This document shows positions 14,759 through 21,758 of a DNA stretch of 21,758 nucleotides, piece by piece. The notes below the pieces were generated by a model that saw only the letters and a program-made list of their open reading frames with translations, had not been told where the DNA came from and searched no databases. Source of the stretch: JBKPCD01 sp046727175 (lineage in GTDB: Bacteria; Acidobacteriota; Vicinamibacteria; Vicinamibacterales; 2-12-FULL-66-21); NCBI GenBank assembly GCA_046727175.1, contig JBKPCD010000262.1:1-21758 (forward strand), written 5' to 3'. Within the stretch, counting starts at the first letter, position 1, and the number at the start of each line of letters is the position of its first letter. The translations under genes and the position numbers were made by a program.

Positions 14759-16807
14759 ATGAGCCGCAAGAGGCCACGTGGAGGGAATGCCGTGACGATC
14801 CTGATTTCCCTGCTGTGGCTTGCTCTTGGAGCGCAGGGTACCTTCGTTCAACAGACGCAGCCCGCGCCGGGACCTCTCTCTCAGCCGCCCTCGCTCGATT
14901 TCAAGGAGCTGCCCGAGGATACGAAGCTGACAACGGCCTCCGGCGCGACGTTCACTGTCGCCAAGGGTTGGCACGTCGCGCGCACGGAAAACATGATCGT
15001 CATCCAGGAACCGCAGAAAGAGCTCGCCGCGGCCTTCACCGAAGTCGCTGCGCCGACTCCCGAAGAAGCGATTGCGCAGGCATGGAAACGGTGGAAGCCG
15101 GAGTTTGCCCGCACGGTACGAATGACGACGAAACCACCCCCTGCCGAAGGCTGGGATGAAAGAGCGCAGATTGCGTACGAGACGGGAGCCGAGGAGCGGC
15201 GTGTTGTCAGCGGGGTTGCGCGGCGCAAGGGTACCACCTATTACGTGACGTTGATTGACGGCGCAGTTGCCGCCGCGCAGCGGCGGAGCGCGCAGCTCAA
15301 CACCGCCATCGGGAGCCTCGAGGTCGCCGGGCGCGCGGAAGAGAACCTCGCTGGAAGAAAGGCGCATACCCTCGACGCGTCACTCGGCGAGAAGTTCCTC
15401 GCCTTCGCGGAGGAGGCGCGCAAGCGGGCCAAGGTGCCGGGCGTCGCGATCGCCGCCGTGCAGGACGGCAGGATTGTGCTCGAGAAGGGACTCGGCGTCC
15501 GCGAGCTCGGCAAGAACGAGCCGGTCACGCCGGCAACGCTGTTCATGATTGGTTCCATGACGAAGCCGCTCACATCGCTGATGATGGCCCGGCTGGTCGA
15601 TCAGAAGAAGTTCACGTGGGACACGCCGGTCACAAAGCTGATGCCATCGTTCGCGCTCGGTGACCCGGATGCAACCGGGCGTGCGACGATGGCCCACACC
15701 GTGTGTGCGTGCACCGGCCTTCCGCGCTGGGACATGGAGTTCATCTTCGAATGGGCGAAGGCGACTCCCGACTCGCGCATCGAGCTGCTGCGCGCGATGA
15801 AGCCGACGACGGGGTTTGGTGAGACGTTCCAATACAGCAACCTGATGGTGGCTTCCGGCGGTTACGTCGCGGCGATGACCGCTACAGGCGCCAAGGACCT
15901 CCGTCGCGCATACGTAGACGCGATGACTGCGGAGGTGCTCGGCCCGCTCGGCATGAAATCGACCGCACTCGATATCGACGTGGCGCAGACACGCGAGCAC
16001 GCACGGCCGCACGCTCGGACGCTCACGTTCGATCCGCAGGCGATCGCGACCGAGACCGAGCGCGGCGTGGATTCGGTGATGCCCGCGGGCGGCGCCTGGT
16101 CGAACGTGCGCGACATCTCGCGCTGGTTGATGCTGGAGTTGGACAAGGGCAGACTGGATGGCAAACAGGTGATCAGTGAGACGAACCTCCTCGAACGGAG
16201 GAAGCCGCGCGTGAAGATCAGCGCAAAACAGTCCTATGGGCTCGCGCTCTTCATCGACGAATCGCGCGGCCTCGCGGCGATCGGCCACGGCGGCAACACA
16301 TTCGGCTTCAGCGCCGATGCGACCTTCTTTCCCGAGCAGGGTATCGGCCTCGTCGTCTTGACCAATGCCGCGTCAGCCAATGCCTATTTAGGCGCGGTGC
16401 GCCGCCGGTTCGTGGAGCTGCTCTTCGACGGCGCCGAAGAGGCGGAACGGGACCTTGCGTTCAGCATCAAGCAGACGGCCGAGGCGACCAAGAAACAGCT
16501 CGAGGAAATCACGTTGAATCCCGATCCGTCGTTCGTGGAGCCGCTCATCGGCACGTGGACGAATCCGCGCCTGGGCGCAATCGAGATCCGCCGCGAAGGC
16601 AGCGGGTTCGTGCTGGACGCGGGCGAGTGGAAGGCGCCCGTCGGCGAACACCGGGATCAATCAGGAGTACGCAAGGTCATTCTGACCGGACCGCCGTTTG
16701 CCGGGCTCGCTTTCTGGCCACAGACGAATGAAGGCAAGGCGACGCTGTTGTTCGAGACCGCGCAGCAGAAATACTGGTTCGAGCGCCCGGCAGGTACGAC
16801 GCGCTGA
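14759..16807 (+). CDS. Secreted serine hydrolase, class C beta-lactamase / D-Ala-D-Ala peptidase type
   Basis: This 682-residue protein has a basic n-region and hydrophobic core (KRPR, then VTILISLLWLALGAQG) that form a signal peptide. An N-terminal extra domain lies at about residues 55-190 (SGATFTVAKGWHVA and following), similar in style to PsbP/DcrB-like modules. A penicillin-binding-protein-like beta-lactamase domain spans about 205-545. The catalytic motifs are complete: S266-M-T-K269, Y359-S-N361 and H510-G-G512. A C-terminal strand-rich domain follows at about 590-680. The class is broad (esterases, peptidases, beta-lactamases), so the substrate is open and resistance should not be assumed. 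The ATG at 14759 was kept because it supplies the positively charged n-region. A GTG at 14792 has a better ribosome binding site (GGAGG, seven bases upstream). Confidence 0.92.
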   Translation: MSRKRPRGGNAVTILISLLWLALGAQGTFVQQTQPAPGPLSQPPSLDFKELPEDTKLTTASGATFTVAKGWHVARTENMIVIQEPQKELAAAFTEVAAPTPEEAIAQAWKRWKPEFARTVRMTTKPPPAEGWDERAQIAYETGAEERRVVSGVARRKGTTYYVTLIDGAVAAAQRRSAQLNTAIGSLEVAGRAEENLAGRKAHTLDASLGEKFLAFAEEARKRAKVPGVAIAAVQDGRIVLEKGLGVRELGKNEPVTPATLFMIGSMTKPLTSLMMARLVDQKKFTWDTPVTKLMPSFALGDPDATGRATMAHTVCACTGLPRWDMEFIFEWAKATPDSRIELLRAMKPTTGFGETFQYSNLMVASGGYVAAMTATGAKDLRRAYVDAMTAEVLGPLGMKSTALDIDVAQTREHARPHARTLTFDPQAIATETERGVDSVMPAGGAWSNVRDISRWLMLELDKGRLDGKQVISETNLLERRKPRVKISAKQSYGLALFIDESRGLAAIGHGGNTFGFSADATFFPEQGIGLVVLTNAASANAYLGAVRRRFVELLFDGAEEAERDLAFSIKQTAEATKKQLEEITLNPDPSFVEPLIGTWTNPRLGAIEIRREGSGFVLDAGEWKAPVGEHRDQSGVRKVILTGPPFAGLAFWPQTNEGKATLLFETAQQKYWFERPAGTTR

Positions 16808-16892
16808 GGATGAATCGCCGAGCTCCTTGATCGTAACTCGTCGGCGGCGGCGTTTGACGACAATCACCGCGCCGGACGCGCACCGGCGAGCA

Positions 16893-16973
16893 ACCGAGCG
16901 ACCGAACGACCAAAACTACCGAACGACCGAGGTACCAACCTATCGAGCCACCGAACGACCGAACTACCGGTTC
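16893..16973. repeat. Degenerate octamer tandem repeat, consensus ACCGAACG
   Basis: Ten consecutive units follow the pattern ACCGAACN: ACCGAGCG, ACCGAACG, ACCAAAACT (one base longer), ACCGAACG, ACCGAGGT, ACCAACCT, ATCGAGCC, ACCGAACG, ACCGAACT and ACCGGTTC. The array fills the space between the serine hydrolase and the fusion gene. Its last two units overlap the stop codon (16964-16966) and the final codons of the fusion gene on the minus strand. Confidence 0.85.
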
Positions 16974-19900
16974 TCCTGAACCCGCTGCGCGTCGTACGGC
17001 TTTCCCGTGAGTGGATCGTTCGGCGGCGCCGGCTTGACCTCGAATGCATCGAGACTCGGCACGACGAGCATGACGCCGTACATGCGCATCCAGTGTGCGG
17101 GGAAAGAACACAGGAAGTTGTATTCGCCCGGCGCGCTCGGGGCAATGAAGTTGATCCGGTCGGACTCGCCACGCTGCACCAGTCGTGTTGCTGCCAGCAC
17201 GAGCGGACTGTCAGGCACATAGGCTCGCGAACTGAGATCTGCTGGCGGCGGCATCTTGTCAGCCAACTGCCCGATGGCGGTCACAGCGTTGGGCTGAGCG
17301 ATGACGATGTTGTGCGGCATGGCGTCCGCATTCGCGAGCACCACCTCCACGGGCTTGCCGGCTTCGACGACGAACCAGCGCACGTCGAAAAGCATCTGCT
17401 CGGGAACGGTGCCGATCGAAATCACCTGCACCCCGCGATCGCGGAGGCTCCGGCGCATTGCCGCGGCAGACAAATCGGGCAGGGCCGTCGCCGGCGTGCT
17501 CGCGGCAGCCGGCAGCGTCGTCGCGCCGCTACTGGCCGGTGACGTCAGCGTGTTCATCGTCTGTGCGAACGTGTACTGAAGGAATCGATCCGCCGGCATC
17601 TGGTTCTGCAGCCCGCGGGCCACGGCAAGCGCGTCAGGCGTCTGGAAGAAGCTCAGTGCCCGCACCGCCTCGAGTCGCACGGCCGGATCATCGTCGTTCG
17701 ACTGGACCTTCACCAGCGCCAGCGCATCTGGTATCCGGTCGCGCCAGTAGCACAACACGCGTGTCGCCGCAGCGCGCGCCCGTGGTTCGGGTGAACGCAG
17801 CATCCGCGTCAGGAGCTTCTCGTCGACCCGGTTGTGCCACTGCTGTACCCAGAGCGCCTCCATCATCTGGTGCTCATACCGCGGATCGCTCTTGTCGAGC
17901 CGCGAGATCCACGCCTGCAGCGCCGCCAGCACGTCGTTCGTGTTGCGGCTGCTCAATTCGATCTTCGCGCGGTAGCGCACTCGGTCCTCGGGTTCCGTCA
18001 AGAGATCGAGGAGACGGTCGATCGGCTCCCCGGCGATCTTGATCGGGGTCAGCAGCGGACGGCCCGCATACGTGACCCGATAGATGCGGCCGTGCTGGTG
18101 GTCGCGCGACGTATCGCGCAGGTTGTGCTGCATGTGGCCGATGATCGGGTTGTGCCAGTCGGCAACGTAAAGCGCCCCATCGCCGCCAATCTCGGCATCG
18201 ACCGGACGGAAGTTCTCGTCAGTGGACTCGAGGATCGGTTCCACTTCCGTCATCTTCAGACCCGCACCGTCCTCAGTGACCTTGTAATTCAGCAACCCCC
18301 TGAAGCCGATGGTGTTCAGGACGACCAGGTTGCCCTGCATGCCGTCTGGAAAATGAGGGCTCGATATCAGTTCTGCGCCCGCAACAGGACGTGTACGAAC
18401 GCTCCCCGGTCGCGGCGCCTTCGTGGATTCCATCGCCGGGAAGTACTTCTTGGTGGACATCGACGGACCGTAATACGGTTGACCGCCGGTCGCGTCGAAC
18501 AGGATGTCGCGCCCCCACGCGTCGAACACGTGACCGTGAGGATTCGGGAAGTTCATCGGGATGTAGGTCTCGAACTTGAACGTGCGCGGCTCGAATCGAA
18601 ACGCGCCGCCGTCCATCTGGCGCACGGTCGGACCCCATGGCGTCTCGACCTGGCTGCGATGAAAGATCCCCTCACGGATGTACAGCGCACCGCCCGGATC
18701 GAATGTGAAACTGTTCATCGTATGGTGGGTGTCGGCCGAGTCCATTCCGCCGAGGATGATCTCCTTCGTGTCGTAATGGTCGTCGCCGTTCGTGTCCTTC
18801 AGGAACACGAGATTCGGCGCCTGCGCGAGGATGACGCCACCGTTCCAGAATTCGAAGCCGGTCGGGTTGTTCAGGTCGCCGGCAAACACCGTCCGCTTGT
18901 CCGCCTTGCCGTCGCCGTCGGTGTCTTCGAGAATAAGCAGCTTGTCGTCCATTGGCGTCTTCGGCTGCCAATGCGGGTAGTTCTTCCAGGTGGCCACCCA
19001 GAGCCGCCCGCGGGTGTCAACCGCGAGCTGGACGGGATTCACGAGCTCCGGGAATTCTTTCTCCGACGCGAACAGGTTGACCTTCAAGCCGGATCCCATC
19101 TTCATCCTGTCGATGGCTTCTTCGCCGTCCAGGAAGACGTGCGCGCCTCTGGGCCCTTTGCCCGGCTCGTTCGTGCCCGCATCGATGAATCGAGGCGCCT
19201 CGGAATCGGCGGACTTCATGACCACATCGCTCGGCTCCTGGTCGCGCGCGGCCCGCCAGATTTGACGGTCGCGGTTCGACGTCAGCACGTCGAGGACCTC
19301 CATCTCGCGCTGCAGCACCTCGTAGTTGGTCGGCAGCACGTCTTCCCTGCTGAATTTCACGCGGGAAGGATCGACGTCACGCGGATTGGTCCGGATGAAC
19401 GTCAGGAATGCGCGATCGCCGAATGTCGCAAAACCGTCGGTCGTACGATAACGGTTGAACCACTGCTGGTTCTTGTCGGCGACGATGCGCTGCAGTGCCG
19501 AGAGGTAGCGATCGGCGTACGCGTGCGGCGGCACACCGAAGAGCTCCCGGTCGATGATTTCAGCCACGCGATGGTTGCCCTGCTCGTTCAAGTGCACACC
19601 GTCGACCGTGAGAGGCGATGCGGCCTGGGCGTAGAGCGCCTTCGTGGGCGCGAAGAGATCGACGAAACGCACCCCGCGCGCGGCCGCGACGTCGGACATC
19701 GCACGCGTATACAGCTCGAGGCGCGCGTTGTTCTCGCGGCCGTCCGGCAGATCCGGAGTGCGCAGATCCTCGTGGGCAATCGGTGAGAACAGCACGACCC
19801 GCGGCGCAGACTTGCCGTTGTACCTCTGCGCCAGCGTGTGGCCGATCCAATCTCCGAGCTGCTCCCTGAACGCGGCGAGTCCGGCTTCGCCGCCGTAGGA

Positions 19901-20299
19901 TTCGCTGTAGCCGAAGAACGCGAAGATCACGTCCGCCTTCGTGTCCGTCCGGCCGAAGCGGTTCTCCTGGTATCCGCCAATCGGCCCCCCGTTCCCGCTC
20001 AACCACTCGTCCGGCGTGCCAAAATTCTTCGAGCGCATGCGGATACCGACCTCGTCGCCGGAAACCGCGAGGTTGCGGATCACGAGCTCGTGCCGCGGAA
20101 AGCGTGCGTGCAGCAGCGTTTCCAGCCAGCCCTGATACTGCATCCGCTCAGCGAGTTGGTTGCCGATGATGCAGATGTGATCGCCAATCCGAAGGGTGAA
20201 TGTGTCGGCCGCGTTCGGGCTTGCCGGCGCCAGACACGCGACAACGGCCGTCGCGACGAACAGCACGCTCAGGCGAAGGGGCTTGGTCATTGAGATCAT
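16964..20299 (-). CDS. SGNH-like / PVC-type propeller / HEAT-like / azurin-like fusion protein
   Basis: This 1111-residue exported protein has a signal peptide (about residues 1-31, ending NAADT). Residues 35-255 are SGNH/GDSL-hydrolase-like, with block II NLAVSGDE and block V DGVH (233-236). Block I, however, reads GDH (39-41), lacking the nucleophile Ser, and block III reads GYS instead of GxN. Residues about 395-750 form a PVC-type membrane-bound dehydrogenase-like propeller (GLKVNLFASE, VDTRGRLWVATW, DTDGDGKAD, NPHGHVFDAWGRD, YVADWHNP). About 756-900 are HEAT-like helices. About 955-1080 form an azurin-like cupredoxin with a full type 1 copper set: His996, Cys1064, His1069 and Met1073. 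No CxxCH haem motif is present. It is probably periplasmic and electron-transfer linked, which is inferred. The start is uncertain: ATG 20299 or 20290, neither with a good ribosome binding site. Confidence 0.92.
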   Translation of the reverse strand: MISMTKPLRLSVLFVATAVVACLAPASPNAADTFTLRIGDHICIIGNQLAERMQYQGWLETLLHARFPRHELVIRNLAVSGDEVGIRMRSKNFGTPDEWLSGNGGPIGGYQENRFGRTDTKADVIFAFFGYSESYGGEAGLAAFREQLGDWIGHTLAQRYNGKSAPRVVLFSPIAHEDLRTPDLPDGRENNARLELYTRAMSDVAAARGVRFVDLFAPTKALYAQAASPLTVDGVHLNEQGNHRVAEIIDRELFGVPPHAYADRYLSALQRIVADKNQQWFNRYRTTDGFATFGDRAFLTFIRTNPRDVDPSRVKFSREDVLPTNYEVLQREMEVLDVLTSNRDRQIWRAARDQEPSDVVMKSADSEAPRFIDAGTNEPGKGPRGAHVFLDGEEAIDRMKMGSGLKVNLFASEKEFPELVNPVQLAVDTRGRLWVATWKNYPHWQPKTPMDDKLLILEDTDGDGKADKRTVFAGDLNNPTGFEFWNGGVILAQAPNLVFLKDTNGDDHYDTKEIILGGMDSADTHHTMNSFTFDPGGALYIREGIFHRSQVETPWGPTVRQMDGGAFRFEPRTFKFETYIPMNFPNPHGHVFDAWGRDILFDATGGQPYYGPSMSTKKYFPAMESTKAPRPGSVRTRPVAGAELISSPHFPDGMQGNLVVLNTIGFRGLLNYKVTEDGAGLKMTEVEPILESTDENFRPVDAEIGGDGALYVADWHNPIIGHMQHNLRDTSRDHQHGRIYRVTYAGRPLLTPIKIAGEPIDRLLDLLTEPEDRVRYRAKIELSSRNTNDVLAALQAWISRLDKSDPRYEHQMMEALWVQQWHNRVDEKLLTRMLRSPEPRARAAATRVLCYWRDRIPDALALVKVQSNDDDPAVRLEAVRALSFFQTPDALAVARGLQNQMPADRFLQYTFAQTMNTLTSPASSGATTLPAAASTPATALPDLSAAAMRRSLRDRGVQVISIGTVPEQMLFDVRWFVVEAGKPVEVVLANADAMPHNIVIAQPNAVTAIGQLADKMPPPADLSSRAYVPDSPLVLAATRLVQRGESDRINFIAPSAPGEYNFLCSFPAHWMRMYGVMLVVPSLDAFEVKPAPPNDPLTGKPYDAQRVQENR

Positions 20300-20507
20300 C
20301 GATTCAGACAGTCAGAAATGGAGAACGGCATGAGCGAGCGGCTTCGAGCGCCCTCAATCATAACGTGACCGGGGTCGAGCAGCGCCCGTATGAAGTCTTG
20401 AGCCGTCAACAGCTTGCGGTGTTACCTGGATTTGACCTTCGTCTGACCCGCGTGTCATTGAGCTCAGAAGCCGTCTCGGCGACCTTCACACCACCGGGAG
20501 GTGGTCA

Positions 20508-21116
20508 ATGGTCGCGAGAGCACATTCAGAGGTTCCTGGGTGCGCTATTGCCGCGATAGTGCTCGCGTGCACCATGAGCGCCGCGGCTGGCCAGGGCCCC
20601 GGCGACCTGTCGTCGAGCCGTGCGGACCAAAGCTCGCAATGGAGCAATGCGTCGCACGGCCGGACGGACGCGAAGGAACTGCGAACCTGGCGCGTTCATC
20701 TCGCGGACCCGATCGCCGCACGCGTCACGCATGATGCGCTCGAGCGTGCATCGGGGTGGCTGGAACAGCCGACCTGCGCGAGGATCGTCGCCGAGTTCGC
20801 CGATCGAGCCGGTCGCCCGCTCTCGGAGCGACTCGAGGCCTTGGGCATGGACGCGCAGAGCTATCTCCCGTTCGTTCTGTTCTTCGACGGGACGTCCGAC
20901 CTGTCGTGCCGGACAGGCGTCGTTGCGCGCGCGGTGCCCGGGAGCCGCGCCGTCCGGCTCTGCGGCGAGGAGTTGAAGCGGATCTGGCGGCAGGATCAGT
21001 CGTACACGGTTGCGACTCTTCTCCACGAAATGCTGCACACGCTTGGTCTGGGCGAAAACCCTCCTTCGTCAAAGGCCATCACCCGGCGAGTGCTCGATCG
21101 CTGTCACCCGGACTGA
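20508..21116 (+). CDS. Small secreted zincin-like metalloprotease
   Basis: This 202-residue protein has an N-terminal hydrophobic signal (CAIAAIVLACTMSAAAG, about residues 12-28). A mature domain ends in the zinc-binding motif HEMLHTLGLGE (173-183). This gives two His ligands, the catalytic Glu174, a Gly at the metzincin-like turn, and Glu183 at the third-ligand position. Four cysteines lie in the mature part (90, 134, 152, 199) and could form two disulfides. GGGAGGTG sits a few bases before the ATG at 20508, so the start is firm. It is divergent from the fusion gene (208 bp apart) and convergent with the right-edge gene (6 bp between stops). No pro-domain is obvious and the substrate is unknown. 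It could also be an inactive relative, but the motif is intact. Confidence 0.75.
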   Translation: MVARAHSEVPGCAIAAIVLACTMSAAAGQGPGDLSSSRADQSSQWSNASHGRTDAKELRTWRVHLADPIAARVTHDALERASGWLEQPTCARIVAEFADRAGRPLSERLEALGMDAQSYLPFVLFFDGTSDLSCRTGVVARAVPGSRAVRLCGEELKRIWRQDQSYTVATLLHEMLHTLGLGENPPSSKAITRRVLDRCHPD

Positions 21117-21122
21117 CCCCGT

Positions 21123-21758
21123 CTACCAAAGACCCTGCAGCATGTGAACGTCACTGCCCCAGTGATCGTACTGAACGTACAGCATCCATTCGCCGTCGGG
21201 AGATACCGCGAAATGCGGAGCGGGCCATGGAGCCAACCGCACTCCGGCAGGTAACGGGTGCACTGCTTCAATCCGGCGAGATGCGAAACTGAAGAATTCT
21301 ACGATTGGCTGGGGTTTCGCGAGGTGATCGAGCAAGGCGATCCCGCGTTCGGTAACGCTCCAACCCATTTGGCGGCCGTGGTCGATCAATAACTTCTCGT
21401 CCCCGCTCTGCACGGGCACCTCCCAAATTCCCTCTGTCCCGGGCGGCCTGGCGTAGTAGAGGGTTGTGCCATCAGGTGACTCGAACGCCTCATATCCTCC
21501 CTTCTTCGTGATCTGGATCGGGCTTCCACCTGTCGCAGCGACCTTCCATATCTGCCATTCACTCGAACGTGACGACGCGAAGTAGATCCAGCGGCCGTCT
21601 CGCGACCAACTCGGACGCACGTTGGGGAGAGTGCCCGACGTGACAGCTCGGACGCGGCCGTCTGCAGTGCCGACCACGTAGATATTCCAGGTCCCCGAGA
21701 TCATCGAGTCGAAGGCAATCGAATCCGGGGACGGGCTCCAGCGGGGACTCCCGAGGAA
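21123..21758 (-). CDS. TolB/WD40-like protein, C-terminal part, 5' end cut by window
   Basis: The frame is open from the right edge down to a TAG at 21123-21125 and covers 211 residues. It shows repeated TolB/PD40 blades: PRWSPSPDSIAFDS, then NIYVV, RPSWSRDGRWIYFASSRS, QIWKVAATGG, FESPDGTTLYYARPPG and FAVSPDGEWMLYVQYD. The end, GSDVHMLQGLW, resembles the C-terminal motif GSDIMLVENFR of acidobacterial TolB-like proteins that carry an N-terminal winged-helix or kinase domain. That N-terminal domain lies outside the window, so whether this is a kinase, a regulator or a stand-alone propeller is not known. A normal internal ATG at 21704 is not the start, because blade sequence continues upstream of it. 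Confidence 0.82.
   Translation of the reverse strand, partial: FLGSPRWSPSPDSIAFDSMISGTWNIYVVGTADGRVRAVTSGTLPNVRPSWSRDGRWIYFASSRSSEWQIWKVAATGGSPIQITKKGGYEAFESPDGTTLYYARPPGTEGIWEVPVQSGDEKLLIDHGRQMGWSVTERGIALLDHLAKPQPIVEFFSFASRRIEAVHPLPAGVRLAPWPAPHFAVSPDGEWMLYVQYDHWGSDVHMLQGLW

Noticed and set aside
15380..16288. Minus-strand open frame of 302 codons
   Set aside because: It is antisense to the serine hydrolase and has no recognisable motif.
17834..19786. Long plus-strand open frame of 650 codons
   Set aside because: It lies wholly antisense to the fusion gene, whose minus-strand translation shows clear domains. The plus frame shows none.
1..21758. CRISPR arrays, tRNA or rRNA genes, riboswitches, toxin-antitoxin or defence genes
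   Set aside because: No spaced identical repeats, cloverleaf-like sequences or defence-family motifs were seen on either strand. Small structured RNAs cannot be excluded by eye.

Overview
The window is GC-rich, densely coding DNA from a free-living bacterium, most likely an Acidobacteriota (a Vicinamibacteria-like soil lineage). This rests on the gene families, not on any marker gene. The families are a PadR regulator coupled to a large duplicated FtsX/MacB permease (ADOP type), a Ser/Thr kinase fused to a TolB-like propeller, a VWFA-related acidobacterial-type secreted protein, a PVC-type propeller protein with a cupredoxin tail, and a second TolB-like gene at the right edge. No rRNA, tRNA, CRISPR array, intact transposon or phage gene was recognised.

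Layout, left to right. (1) 1-2836, minus: padR-type regulator followed 11 bp later by an ADOP permease that runs off the left edge. (2) 2906-4709: a membrane-anchored SnoaL-like protein (minus) divergent from an AraC-family regulator (plus). (3) 4716-4917: fragment resembling an IS110-type transposase. (4) 4918-6504, minus: secreted Asp-box (sialidase-like) propeller. (5) 6505-6906: non-coding, with decayed tails of a cupredoxin-domain protein and of an ADOP permease. (6) 6907-10669: PEGA-domain membrane protein (minus) divergent from the kinase-TolB gene (plus). (7) 10670-12152: a TonB-receptor-like N-terminal relic, the VWA protein, then a short relic of a second kinase-TolB C-terminus. (8) 12166-13527, minus: FAD-linked oxidase of the BBE type. 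(9) 13573-14758: mostly non-coding, with one small conserved-looking ORF. (10) 14759-16807: secreted class C beta-lactamase-type serine hydrolase. (11) 16893-16973: octamer tandem repeat reaching into the end of the next gene. (12) 16964-20299, minus: 1111-residue fusion of SGNH-like, PVC-type propeller, HEAT-like and azurin-like domains. (13) 20508-21116: small secreted zincin-like protein. (14) 21123-21758, minus: C-terminal part of a TolB-like protein, cut by the right edge.

Apart from the padR-ADOP operon, most genes look like single units, with divergent pairs (SnoaL/AraC, PEGA/kinase) and convergent ends. The common theme is envelope and secreted functions plus signalling: export or antimicrobial-peptide-type transport, a sensor kinase, and extracellular enzymes and propellers. 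The least ordinary items are the four-part fusion protein with a complete azurin-like copper site but a missing SGNH serine, and the several gene relics in the spacers, three of which resemble families still intact in this same window. I found no convincing new multi-gene defence or biosynthetic system.
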